Shown in pieces: positions 1 to 8,415 of a DNA stretch of 42,892 nucleotides. The notes below the pieces were generated by a model that saw nothing but the letters and a program-made list of their open reading frames with translations, did not search any database and was not told the DNA's origin. The stretch comes from Marinobacterium weihaiense (GTDB lineage: Bacteria; Pseudomonadota; Gammaproteobacteria; Pseudomonadales; Balneatricaceae), in assembly GCF_019061305.1 (NCBI RefSeq), contig NZ_JAHQZT010000022.1, forward strand, positions 1-42,892. The letters are read 5' to 3'. Position numbers and translations under genes: made by a program. The stretch's first letter is position 1, and each line of letters starts with the position of its first letter.

Positions 1-210
1 GCTGTGCGCATCGGCAAGCGATTTGGCTTCGCCGCCAGTTGCTGTTGCAACTGGTCACCCCGATTAGCGATCAAAATTTTATTAAACATGGGAGGCCTCC
101 GTGTCGAGATCGCCTGCATGCGTTGCGCGCATCGGCATGCGATTTGGCTTCGCCGCCAGTTGCTGTTGCAACTGGTCACCACGGTTGGCGATCAGAATTT
201 TATTAAACAT
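1..210 (-). pseudogene. liuD: Disrupted 5' end of liuD (methylcrotonoyl-CoA carboxylase, biotin-carboxylase subunit)
   Basis: An ATG at 208-210 (minus strand) lies 3 bases beyond the liuC stop with a GAGGAA Shine-Dalgarno. It begins MFNKILIANRG, the typical start of acyl-CoA carboxylase biotin-carboxylase subunits. The family then continues EIACRV, but here the frame goes on DQLQQQLAAKPNR and stops after about 42 codons. A second copy of the same start at 87-89 stays open to the edge with the same non-family continuation. On the opposite strand, 106-147 reads EIACMRCAHRHAI, which resembles the expected LiuD residues 12-28 in inverted orientation. Either liuD is broken here or an intact start lies outside the window. 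The identity of the start is fairly sure; its functional state is not. Confidence 0.55.
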
Positions 211-211
211 G
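1..211. repeat. 121-bp tandem direct repeat over the liuD start
   Basis: Bases 1-90 match bases 122-211 at a fixed offset of 121, with only a handful of mismatches. Each copy carries, on the minus strand, the same start (MFNKILIANRGD) and a hairpin with 8-base arms (CCAGTTGC / GCAACTGG, loop of 4) at about 38-57 and 159-178. The perfect palindrome GGAGGCCTCC (91-100) lies between the copies and gives the left copy a Shine-Dalgarno. The repeat begins right after the liuC stop and runs off the window edge, so copy number is unknown. It may be a real tandem duplication or an artefact of a contig end. Confidence 0.8.
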
Positions 212-213
212 AC

Positions 214-1014
214 TTATTCCTCGATCCAGTTCGGTGTGCGCTTGCCCAGGAAGGCGCTGAGTCCTTCCTGGCCTTCTTCACTGACACGGATATCGGCAAT
301 GCGGTGAGCCGTGTCATCGATGACCGACGGGTCAATGGGTTTCTGGCTGACGGCAAAGATCAGTGCCTTGGCCGCATTCATCGCTTGGGGGCTGTTGCGG
401 CGCAGGGTGTTGACGAAACGCTGACAGGCTTCGTCCAGCAGATCCGCATGGGGTACCACCTCGTGCACCAGACCGGCTTCGGCCGCGATTTTGGCGCTGA
501 AAGGCTCGGCGGTGAGGAAGTAGCGCCGCGACAGGCGTTCACCGAGGGCGCGCACCACATACGGGCTGATCACGGCGGGAATCAGGCCGATCTTCACTTC
601 GCTCAGGCAGAACTGGCTCTGTTCGGTGGCGATGACGATATCGCAGCAGGCGGCCAGGCCCACGGCACCGCCATAGGCCGCACCCTGGATAAGACCGATG
701 GTGGGCTTGCTGTGGTTGTTCAGCACCTCCATCAGACGGGCCAGCTGAGCGGCATCTTCCAAGTTTTCCTGATGGCTGTTCTGCGCCATCCGCTTCATCC
801 AGCCCAGATCCGCACCAGCCGAAAAGTTGCGGCCGTTGGAGCGCAGTACCAGCACGCGCACATCCGGATTGCGGTCGGTGGCCTCCAGTGCCTCGATCAA
901 TGCGGCGATGAGGCGGTCATCAAAGGCGTTGTGTACCTCCGGCCGGTTCAGCGTTAGCCTGGCCACGCCTTCGGCGGAGATCTCCAACAGCAGGGTATTA
1001 TTGTTATTGTCCAT
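214..1014 (-). CDS. liuC: Methylglutaconyl-CoA hydratase-type enoyl-CoA hydratase (266 aa)
   Basis: This crotonase-fold protein should hydrate 3-methylglutaconyl-CoA to HMG-CoA in leucine breakdown. Visible features are the N-terminal LTLNRPEVHNAF segment, the oxyanion-hole region NFSAGADLGWMKRM, and the second glycine-rich loop GAAYGGAVGLAACCDI followed by SEVKIGLIPAVISPYV. The length is normal for the family. The start is the ATG at 1012-1014, preceded by an AAGGAAAG Shine-Dalgarno. Codons 2-6 read DNNNN because an A-rich Hfq/Crc-type motif overlaps the start. It is the third structural gene of the liu operon; the liuD start follows 3 bases after its stop. The position in the operon, between the carboxylase subunits, supports the function more than any single residue does. 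Confidence 0.9.
   Translation of the reverse strand: MDNNNNTLLLEISAEGVARLTLNRPEVHNAFDDRLIAALIEALEATDRNPDVRVLVLRSNGRNFSAGADLGWMKRMAQNSHQENLEDAAQLARLMEVLNNHSKPTIGLIQGAAYGGAVGLAACCDIVIATEQSQFCLSEVKIGLIPAVISPYVVRALGERLSRRYFLTAEPFSAKIAAEAGLVHEVVPHADLLDEACQRFVNTLRRNSPQAMNAAKALIFAVSQKPIDPSVIDDTAHRIADIRVSEEGQEGLSAFLGKRTPNWIEE
996..1010 (-). promoter_or_regulatory. A-rich Hfq/Crc-type motif inside the start of liuC
   Basis: On the minus strand this reads ACAATAACAATAATA, directly after ATGG. It fits the (A-R-N)n pattern bound by the distal face of Hfq and the AAnAAnAA catabolite-activity motif known from Pseudomonas. A site over the first codons would block ribosome loading. Function is inferred. Confidence 0.55.
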
Positions 1015-1050
1015 AGCGCTTTCCTTATACCTGTGTTTGCAAACGCTGGC

Positions 1051-2661
<1,611 letters not shown>

Positions 2662-2680
2662 CGAAAGGCTCCTCGCTGCA

Positions 2681-2700
2681 CCGGGCAGTCGGCTGCCCGG
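2681..2700. other. Intercistronic hairpin between liuA and liuB
   Basis: The perfect inverted repeat CCGGGCAG-TCGG-CTGCCCGG (8-bp stem, 4-base loop) lies between the liuA stop and the liuB Shine-Dalgarno. It has no U-tract in either direction, so it is more likely an mRNA stability or processing element than a terminator. Confidence 0.55.
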
Positions 2701-2710
2701 GAGGGTTCAG

Positions 2711-2726
2711 TTATTGTTATTTGTTG
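2711..2726 (-). promoter_or_regulatory. A-rich Hfq/Crc-type motif at the liuA end, upstream of liuB
   Basis: The minus strand reads CAACAAATAACAATAA, overlapping the liuA stop codon and lying about 50 bases before the liuB start. It has the same motif type as the other catabolic leaders here. Function is inferred. Confidence 0.5.
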
Positions 2727-3883
2727 AGGAACAGCTCACGGCCGATCAGCATGCGACGGATTTCAGAGGTGCCGGCGCCGATCTCGTAGAGCTTGGCGTC
2801 ACGCAGCAGGCGCCCGGTGGGGAACTCGTTGATGTAGCCGTTGCCGCCCAGCAGCTGGATGGCATCAAGTGCCACCTTGGTGGCCATTTCGGCGGAGTAG
2901 AGAATCGCGCCGGCGGCATCCTTGCGGGTGGTTTCGCCGCGGTCGGCGGCCATGGCCACCATGTAAACGTAGGATTTGGCGGCATTCATCTGGGTATACA
3001 TGTCAGCGACCTTGCCCTGCACCAGCTCGAACTCGCCGATGGACTGGCCGAACTGCTTGCGGTCGCGGATATAGGGCACCACGATGTCCATGGCCGCCTG
3101 CATGATACCCAGCGGGCCGCCGGCGAGCACCAGGCGTTCGTAGTCCAGGCCGCTCATCAGCACCTGTACGCCACCGTTCAGTTCGCCCAGAATGTTCTCC
3201 TTGGGCACGATGGCATCCTGAAACACCAGTTCACAAGTGTTGGAGCCGCGCATGCCGAGCTTGTCCAGTTTCTGCGCCTGAGTGAATCCCGGGGTGTCGC
3301 GTTCGACGATGAAGGCGGTAATTCCCTTGGGACCCGCGCTTTGGTCGGTCTTGGCGTAGATCACATAGACGTGGGCGTCCGGGCCGTTGGTGATCCACAT
3401 CTTGTTGCCATTGAGGACATAGTGGTCGCCGGCATCACGTGCACTGAGTTTCATGGAGACCACGTCGGAGCCTGCATTGGGCTCAGACATGGCCAGGGCG
3501 CCGATGTGCTCGCCGCTGATCAGCTTGGGCAGGTATTTGGCACGTTGCTCATCGGTGCCGTTGCGGTGTATCTGGTTCACGCACAGGTTGGAGTGTGCGC
3601 CGTAGGAAAGGCCCACGGAGGCCGAGGCGCGGCTGATCTCTTCCATGGCGATGACGTGCGCCAGGTAGCCCATTTCCACGCCGCCCCAGGCTTCCTTGAC
3701 GGTAATGCCCAGCAGGCCCATGTCGCCGAACTTACGCCAGAGATCATTCGGGAAGGCATTTTCATGATCAATCGCCTCCGCGCGGGGTGCGATTTCCTGT
3801 GCGGCAAAGCTGTTGATCTGCTCGCGCAGCATGTCCAGGGTGTCGCCCAGTCCGAAGTTCAGTTCAGAGTATGCAGAGATCAT
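2717..3883 (-). CDS. liuA: Isovaleryl-CoA dehydrogenase (388 aa)
   Basis: This FAD-dependent acyl-CoA dehydrogenase should oxidise isovaleryl-CoA to 3-methylcrotonyl-CoA, the first committed step of the liu branch. The N-terminal helical domain is followed by [17 protein letters not shown] and WITNGPDA (flavin/substrate contacts, about residues 130-170). The sequence [12 protein letters not shown] carries the candidate catalytic glutamate at residue 249, the position used by isovaleryl-CoA dehydrogenases. The C-terminal [10 protein letters not shown] lacks the glutamate used by short- and medium-chain enzymes, which supports the isovaleryl call. The start ATG at 3881-3883 has an AAAGGTGG Shine-Dalgarno. 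It is the first catabolic gene after liuR, 44 bases downstream of it, and its leader holds an A-rich regulatory motif. Confidence 0.94.
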   Translation of the reverse strand: MISAYSELNFGLGDTLDMLREQINSFAAQEIAPRAEAIDHENAFPNDLWRKFGDMGLLGITVKEAWGGVEMGYLAHVIAMEEISRASASVGLSYGAHSNLCVNQIHRNGTDEQRAKYLPKLISGEHIGALAMSEPNAGSDVVSMKLSARDAGDHYVLNGNKMWITNGPDAHVYVIYAKTDQSAGPKGITAFIVERDTPGFTQAQKLDKLGMRGSNTCELVFQDAIVPKENILGELNGGVQVLMSGLDYERLVLAGGPLGIMQAAMDIVVPYIRDRKQFGQSIGEFELVQGKVADMYTQMNAAKSYVYMVAMAADRGETTRKDAAGAILYSAEMATKVALDAIQLLGGNGYINEFPTGRLLRDAKLYEIGAGTSEIRRMLIGRELFLNK

Positions 3884-3893
3884 CTAGTCCACC

Positions 3894-3908
3894 TTTTGTT
3901 GTTATTGT
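3894..3908 (-). promoter_or_regulatory. A-rich Hfq/Crc-type motif in the liuA leader
   Basis: The minus strand reads ACAATAACAACAAAA, ending about 10 bases before the liuA ATG and overlapping the approach to its Shine-Dalgarno. This matches AAnAAnAA repeats. Function is inferred. Confidence 0.6.
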
Positions 3909-3927
3909 GCCGGGGGCCCGTGGGCGC

Positions 3928-4329
3928 CTACTCGACAGTCATCTTCTTCTGTTCCAGTTCTTGCAGTGCTTCCAGACAGCGCGCCTCGGCGCTGTCCAGT
4001 TCCAGTTGCACCATGGCAATGTCTTTCAGCTGCTGTTCAAGCTCGGCACGTTTGCCGTTGATGGTCTTGAGCAGCAATTGCAGCTGCTTTTCGCTGCCGC
4101 TGAGGGTCTCATCCCAGAGATCGAAGAGTTCGCGGGTTTCCGCCAGAGAAAATCCCAGGCGCTTGCCGCGCAGTATCAGCTTCAGTCGTACCCTGTCCTT
4201 GCTGCTGTAGATACGCGTCTGTCCACGGCGCGAGGGGTGCAGCAGGCCCTGGTCTTCATAGAAGCGGATGCTGCGGGTGGTGATATCGAACTCGGCCGCC
4301 AGTTCGCTGATGGAAAAGGTCTTGCTCAT
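3928..4329 (-). CDS. liuR: MerR-family regulator LiuR (133 aa)
   Basis: This is a small MerR-type transcription factor. Residues 5-70 form the winged helix-turn-helix (FSISELAAEFDITTRSIRFY, then the wing with GQTRIYSSKDRVRL). Residues 75-130 are a helical dimerisation coiled coil rich in Leu, Gln and Glu (SGSEKQLQLLLKTINGKRAEL). It has no cysteine cluster for metal sensing, which fits a CoA-intermediate sensor rather than a metal regulator. It heads the liu operon, and a 16-bp palindrome of the LiuR type lies 48 bases upstream of its start. A near copy occurs before mmsA. Known LiuR proteins of Gammaproteobacteria control leucine and valine catabolism, which fits both sites. Confidence 0.9.
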   Translation of the reverse strand: MSKTFSISELAAEFDITTRSIRFYEDQGLLHPSRRGQTRIYSSKDRVRLKLILRGKRLGFSLAETRELFDLWDETLSGSEKQLQLLLKTINGKRAELEQQLKDIAMVQLELDSAEARCLEALQELEQKKMTVE

Positions 4330-4376
4330 CGGGATGTTTAATCCTGTGTCATCGTTTAAATCGAGGCTAAAACAAG

Positions 4377-4392
4377 TTTACGTTAACGTAAA
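4377..4392. promoter_or_regulatory. LiuR operator upstream of liuR
   Basis: TTTACGTTAACGTAAA is a perfect 16-bp palindrome in the divergent region between liuR and the ABC transporter. It matches my recollection of the LiuR consensus in Gammaproteobacteria (TTTACGT-type arms). It lies where a MerR-family regulator would sit in the liu promoter. It is more than 230 bases from the transporter start, so control of that operon is uncertain. Confidence 0.8.
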
Positions 4393-4454
4393 GTGCTGAT
4401 TGTGTTTTTTATGACCACTTTTGCATGGGGGTTGCCCGCTCCAACTGATTGAAT

Positions 4455-4483
4455 TTGTTGGTTTTAAGACGGTTTTATATATC
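4455..4483 (+). promoter_or_regulatory. Possible sigma-70 promoter of the ABC transporter operon
   Basis: TTGTTG, 17 bases, then TATATC, in an AT-rich stretch about 145 bases upstream of the first transporter gene. The fit is moderate. The rest of 4330-4628 holds the LiuR palindrome, an A-rich motif at 4602-4614 and no recognisable gene. Confidence 0.35.
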
Positions 4484-4601
4484 AAATGTCAATAGGTGTT
4501 AGACCAAAGTAGTAATTGTATTCCCCTAAGGTAAATTGCTAGTTTTCTTCCGTGCCTTCCGTGAAGGTAAAAATTCGACGCCCAGTGCGAAAAGCCAGCA
4601 T

Positions 4602-4614
4602 AAAAACAACAAGA
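4602..4614 (+). promoter_or_regulatory. A-rich Hfq/Crc-type motif before the first transporter gene
   Basis: AAAAACAACAAGA runs into the AAGAGG Shine-Dalgarno of the gene starting at 4629. It is of the AAnAAnAA type. Function is inferred. Confidence 0.5.
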
Positions 4615-4628
4615 GGCTTGGTTTACAC

Positions 4629-5450
4629 ATGAGTGCAGACTACGTTCTCGAAACCCGTAACCTTGTTAAAGCGTTCAAGGGTTTCACCGCGGTCGACGAC
4701 GTCAACCTGCAAGTGACGCGCGGCCATATCCATGCTTTGATCGGCCCCAACGGCGCCGGCAAGACAACCGTTTTCAACCTGCTGACCAAGTTTCTGACGC
4801 CGACATCCGGCCAGATCCTGTTCAACGGCAGCGATATCACATCCATGAAGCCGGCGGCCATCGCCCGTGCCGGCGTCGTGCGCTCCTTTCAGATTTCCGC
4901 CGTGTTTCCGCACTTGAGCGTGCTGGAGAACGTGCGTATCGCCCTGCAGCGCAAGGAGGGCAACAGCTTCCATTTCTGGCGCTCGCAGAAGGTGCTCGAC
5001 AAGCTCAATGATCGCGCGGTAGAGCTGTTGGACTCAGTGGGTCTGGCAGAATTCGCCGATGCTCAGACGGTCGACCTGTCCTACGGTCGCAAGCGTGCGC
5101 TGGAAATCGCCACCACGCTGGCGCTCGAACCTGAACTGATGTTGCTGGACGAGCCGACCCAGGGCATGGGGCATGAGGATGTGGGCCTGGTGGCAGACCT
5201 GATCAAGAAGGTCTCCAAGGGACGCACCATCCTGATGGTAGAGCACAACCTCCATGTCGTGTCCAAACTCGCTGACCGCATCACGGTATTGCAGCGCGGG
5301 GCCATCCTCACCGAAGGCGACTATGCCACCGTCTCCTCCGATCCACGCGTGCGAGAAGCCTATATGGGGACCGCCGCCAGTGAGGAGCAGGACCGGATCA
5401 ACGAGGAAGCGGCAGCCGCCACGGCACGCAAGGAGGAAGTGGAAGCATGA
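4629..5450 (+). CDS. LIV-type ABC transporter ATP-binding protein, LivG-like (273 aa)
   Basis: This is one of the two cytoplasmic ATPases of a branched-chain-amino-acid-type (HAAT) importer. The Walker A is GPNGAGKTTVFN (about residues 36-47), the signature is DLSYGRKRALEIA (a LivG-type variant), and the Walker B is LMLLDEPTQGMG followed by the H-loop MVEHNL. The LTKFLTPTSGQILFNG segment is characteristic of LivG. An upstream in-frame ATG at 4536 would add 31 non-conserved residues; the ATG at 4629 has an AAGAGG Shine-Dalgarno and the family N-terminus. The tail (residues 245-273) is charged and longer than usual. Its stop overlaps the next gene's start (ATGA), so the two ATPases are coupled. 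Confidence 0.92.
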   Translation: MSADYVLETRNLVKAFKGFTAVDDVNLQVTRGHIHALIGPNGAGKTTVFNLLTKFLTPTSGQILFNGSDITSMKPAAIARAGVVRSFQISAVFPHLSVLENVRIALQRKEGNSFHFWRSQKVLDKLNDRAVELLDSVGLAEFADAQTVDLSYGRKRALEIATTLALEPELMLLDEPTQGMGHEDVGLVADLIKKVSKGRTILMVEHNLHVVSKLADRITVLQRGAILTEGDYATVSSDPRVREAYMGTAASEEQDRINEEAAAATARKEEVEA

Positions 5451-6157
5451 GCACGCATCGGGAAAAGCTGCGCATCGACGATCTGCATGCCTTCTACGGC
5501 GAATCACATATCCTGCACGGCATCGACATGCACGTGATGCAGGGCGAGCTGGTCACGCTGCTGGGCCGTAACGGCTCGGGACGCAGTACCACGCTCAGGG
5601 CCATCATGAACATGGTCGGACGCCGCTCCGGATCGATCAATATCAACGGTACCGAAACCATCAACATGCCGGCGCACAAGATTGCCCACCTGGGGTTGGG
5701 GTATTGCCCGGAAGAGCGGGGCATCTTCTCCAGTCTCAACGTGGAAGAGAACCTGCTGTTGCCACCGTCGGTGCGCTCGGATGGCATGAGCGTGGAAGAA
5801 CTGTACGAGATGTTCCCCAACCTTTATGAGCGCCGCTACAGCCAGGGCACCCGGCTGTCCGGGGGGGAGCAGCAGATGCTGGCGCTGGCCCGCATTCTGC
5901 GCTCGGGCGCCAACATTCTGCTGCTGGATGAAATTACCGAAGGGCTGGCGCCCGTGATTGTCCAGAAGCTGGGCGAGGTGCTGGTCAAGCTCAAGGAGCG
6001 TGGCCTCACCATTCTGCTGGTGGAACAGAACTTCCGCTTTGCCGGCCCGATTGCCGACCGCCATTACGTGATGGAGCACGGTCATATCGTCGAGGAGATC
6101 CATGCCCATGAGCTGGAAGCCAAGACGGAGCTCCTGAATACCTATCTGGGTGTCTGA
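5447..6157 (+). CDS. LIV-type ABC transporter ATP-binding protein, LivF-like (236 aa)
   Basis: This is the second ATPase of the importer. The Walker A is GRNGSGRSTTLR: the family lysine is replaced by arginine (GSGRST instead of GxGKST). The signature is RLSGGEQQMLALAR, the Walker B is ILLLDEITEGLAP and the H-loop is LVEQNF. The Walker A Lys-to-Arg change suggests weakened ATP hydrolysis in this half. The Walker B also reads DEIT rather than DEPT, a change I have seen in a subset of LivF-like proteins. The length is normal for LivF. It starts inside the stop of the preceding gene. Confidence 0.9.
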   Translation: MSTHREKLRIDDLHAFYGESHILHGIDMHVMQGELVTLLGRNGSGRSTTLRAIMNMVGRRSGSININGTETINMPAHKIAHLGLGYCPEERGIFSSLNVEENLLLPPSVRSDGMSVEELYEMFPNLYERRYSQGTRLSGGEQQMLALARILRSGANILLLDEITEGLAPVIVQKLGEVLVKLKERGLTILLVEQNFRFAGPIADRHYVMEHGHIVEEIHAHELEAKTELLNTYLGV

Positions 6158-6171
6158 CGCCCGAGTGTGAG

Positions 6172-6186
6172 AAATAACAATAAAAA
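6172..6186 (+). promoter_or_regulatory. A-rich Hfq/Crc-type motif before the binding-protein gene
   Basis: AAATAACAATAAAAA lies about 20 bases before the ATG at 6207 and 8 bases before its AGGAGA Shine-Dalgarno. It is a strong AAnAAnAA match. Function is inferred. Confidence 0.6.
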
Positions 6187-6206
6187 TGCTCGACAGGAGA
6201 GTACTG

Positions 6207-7406
6207 ATGAAAATGATGAAAAAAACCCTGCTGGCCGCGTCTGTTGCCGCGATTGCATCCTCTGCCGCCATGGCCAATGTGTCCGATGGTAAAGTGAAAA
6301 TCGGTGTGCTGGCGGACATGGGGGGTGTATACGCCGACATCTGTGGCCAAGGCTGTGTGACGGCCACACAGATGGCGGTTGAGGACTTTGGGGGTGAAGT
6401 GTTGGGCATGCCGATCGAAGTCGTCAGCGCCGATGATCAGCTCAAGCCGGATGTCGGCTCCGCCATCGTGCGCAAGTGGGTTGAGAACGAGCAGGTGGAC
6501 GCTGTGGGCGGCCTGGTTTCCTCGGCTGTGGTGGGTGCGGCCACCAAGGTGCTGACCGATGCCAAGAAGATTGCCCTGATCTCCACTGCGGCATCCAACG
6601 CCTTCACCACCAAGGCCTGCTCGCCTTATAACGTACACTGGACCTACAACGTAGCGGCGCTGGCCAACGGTACGGTGAAACCGATGGTGGAAGCGGGCAA
6701 GAAAAAGTGGTTCTTCATTACCGCCGACTATGCCTTTGGTCATGCCCTGGAAGGGGTGGCATCCAAGGTGATCAACGATAATGGTGGTGAAGTTGTGGGG
6801 GTTGCCCGTGCGCCGCTGAGTACGACCGACTTCTCCTCTTACATTCTGCAGGCGCAGTCATCTGGTGCGGATGTGGTTGCGCTGGCCAACGCCGGCAACG
6901 ATACCGTCAACGCCCTGAAAGCAGCGGCCGAGTTTGGCCTGACCGACATGATGGATGTGGCCGGCCTGCTGGTCTTCACCCCCAATGCTCAGGCCATGGA
7001 TGCCAACGTGGCTGGCGGCATGCGCACCACCACCGGTTTTTACTGGGACTATGATGACAAGACCCGCGAGTGGAGCGAACGCTTCATGGCGCGCCACGGT
7101 TCCATTCCGGCCATGGGTCATGCCGGTGCCTACTCCATGACCATGCACTACCTCAAGGCGATCGAGGCGGCCGGTACTGACGACTCCGATGCCGTCATCA
7201 AGAAGATGAAGGAGATGAAACCGGACGACTTCTTCTCGCGCAACGCAACCCTCCGTGCCGACGGCCGCATGGTCCATGACATGTACTATGTCGAGATCAA
7301 GAAGCCGGATGAGCGCCGTGACAGCAACGACATCATGAGAGTCGTCAGTGTCATCCCGGGTGATCAGGCCTACGCGCCCATGCTGCCCGAGTGCAACTTC
7401 AAATAA
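6207..7406 (+). CDS. Periplasmic substrate-binding protein of the LIV-type transporter (399 aa)
   Basis: This is the ligand-binding component of the importer. The N-terminus has a Sec signal peptide: Lys-rich start, Ala-rich core (residues 7-21), likely cleavage after AMA before NVSDGK. The mature protein begins VKIGVLADMGGVYAD, typical of type-1 periplasmic binding proteins of the HAAT family, and shows two paired cysteines near its start (CGQGC). Further family segments are GGLVSSAVVGAATKVLTD and FFITADYAFGHALEG. The start at 6207 is chosen over the ATG at 6186 because AGGAGA lies 6 bases upstream and the signal peptide begins there. The ligand cannot be read from sequence; the liu neighbour suggests a branched-chain amino acid, a branched short-chain acid or a related compound. 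Confidence 0.9.
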   Translation: MKMMKKTLLAASVAAIASSAAMANVSDGKVKIGVLADMGGVYADICGQGCVTATQMAVEDFGGEVLGMPIEVVSADDQLKPDVGSAIVRKWVENEQVDAVGGLVSSAVVGAATKVLTDAKKIALISTAASNAFTTKACSPYNVHWTYNVAALANGTVKPMVEAGKKKWFFITADYAFGHALEGVASKVINDNGGEVVGVARAPLSTTDFSSYILQAQSSGADVVALANAGNDTVNALKAAAEFGLTDMMDVAGLLVFTPNAQAMDANVAGGMRTTTGFYWDYDDKTREWSERFMARHGSIPAMGHAGAYSMTMHYLKAIEAAGTDDSDAVIKKMKEMKPDDFFSRNATLRADGRMVHDMYYVEIKKPDERRDSNDIMRVVSVIPGDQAYAPMLPECNFK

Positions 7407-7417
7407 CAAAAACAACA
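7401..7417 (+). promoter_or_regulatory. A-rich Hfq/Crc-type motif after the binding-protein gene
   Basis: AAATAACAAAAACAACA overlaps the stop of the binding-protein gene, about 100 bases before the permease start. It may act on the message end or on the next gene. Function is inferred. Confidence 0.45.
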
Positions 7418-7442
7418 GGCGTTAAACCGCTGCGCATGTCCG

Positions 7443-7464
7443 CCTCTGCCTCTCTTGGCAGAGG
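7443..7464 (+). other. Hairpin between binding-protein and permease genes
   Basis: CCTCTGCC / GGCAGAGG form an 8-bp stem around a 6-base loop in the 111-base gap before the permease gene. There is no U-tract. Such hairpins after binding-protein genes commonly stabilise the upstream message, allowing more binding protein than membrane subunits. Confidence 0.5.
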
Positions 7465-7517
7465 TCTGGACAGGTGTTGCCGAGCGGCAGCCGCAGCGGC
7501 GGGAACGGGACAAGGCT

Positions 7518-8405
7518 ATGGTGACTTTTCTTGGTATCAACCTTTTCGGTCTGTTCGGTCAGCTGCTGGTCGGGCTGATCAACGGATCTTTCTACGCGCT
7601 GCTCAGTCTGGGGCTGGCGATCATTTTCGGTCTGCTCAAGATCATCAACTTTGCACAGGGTGCCATGTATATGCTCGGCGCGTTTGCCGCCTGGCTGGCG
7701 CTGCAGTACATGGGCATCAACTACTGGGCGGCATTGATCATCGTGCCGCTGGCGGTGGGCCTGGTGGGGGTGTTGATGGAACGCTTCCTCATCCGCCCGA
7801 TCGCCAATGAAGACCACCTGTACAGTCTGCTGCTGACTTTCGGCTTTGCGCTGATGCTGCAGGGGATCTTTACCCACATGTACGGTTCCTCCGGGCTGTC
7901 CTACAGTATTCCGGAAGCCCTTCGCGGCGGTACCAAACTGCCGTTCATGTATCTACCGGATTACCGCGCCTGGATCATCTGCGCCTCAGTGGTGGTGTGC
8001 GGCCTGACCTGGTGGATGATCGAGAAAACCAAGCTGGGGGCCTACCTGCGCGCGGGGACCGAAAATCCGCAGCTGATGCAGGCGTTCGGCATCAATGTTC
8101 CCCTGATCGTGACCCTTACGTTCGGCTTCGGGGTGGGGTTGGCCGGTCTGGCAGGCGTCATGGCAGCGCCGATCTATTCGGTCTCGCCGGACATGGGCTC
8201 CAACCTGTTGATCGTGGTGTTTGCCATTGTCGTGATCGGCGGCATGGGGTCCATCGGCGGCGCCATTTTGACCGGTCTGGGCATGGGGGTCATCGAAGGC
8301 CTGACCAAGTATTTCTATCCGGAAGCCTCCAATACGGTGATCTTTCTGGTGATGGTAATTGTCCTGCTGCTGAAGCCCGCAGGCTTGTTCGGCAAGGAAG
8401 CCTGA
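7518..8405 (+). CDS. LIV-type ABC transporter permease, LivH-like (295 aa)
   Basis: This is an inner-membrane permease subunit of the HAAT importer. It is almost wholly hydrophobic with about eight predicted membrane segments. The family motif LINGSFYALLSLGLAIIFGLLKIINFAQGAMYMLGAF lies at the N-terminus (about residues 15-50). The EAA-like loop region follows in GTENPQLMQAFGINV, then GLAGVMAAPIYSVSPDMG and GGMGSIGGAILTGLGMGVIEGL. An in-frame TTG at 7455 would add 21 charged residues unlike the family, so the ATG at 7518 is preferred, though its Shine-Dalgarno is weak. The partner permease starts 10 bases downstream. Confidence 0.92.
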   Translation: MVTFLGINLFGLFGQLLVGLINGSFYALLSLGLAIIFGLLKIINFAQGAMYMLGAFAAWLALQYMGINYWAALIIVPLAVGLVGVLMERFLIRPIANEDHLYSLLLTFGFALMLQGIFTHMYGSSGLSYSIPEALRGGTKLPFMYLPDYRAWIICASVVVCGLTWWMIEKTKLGAYLRAGTENPQLMQAFGINVPLIVTLTFGFGVGLAGLAGVMAAPIYSVSPDMGSNLLIVVFAIVVIGGMGSIGGAILTGLGMGVIEGLTKYFYPEASNTVIFLVMVIVLLLKPAGLFGKEA

Positions 8406-8415
8406 GGGGGTAATC

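Noticed and set aside
4-957. Long plus-strand open frame (317 codons) over liuC and the repeat
   Set aside because: It is antisense to the well-supported liuC gene and has no family motifs or Shine-Dalgarno. Its left end only reads the repeat in another frame.
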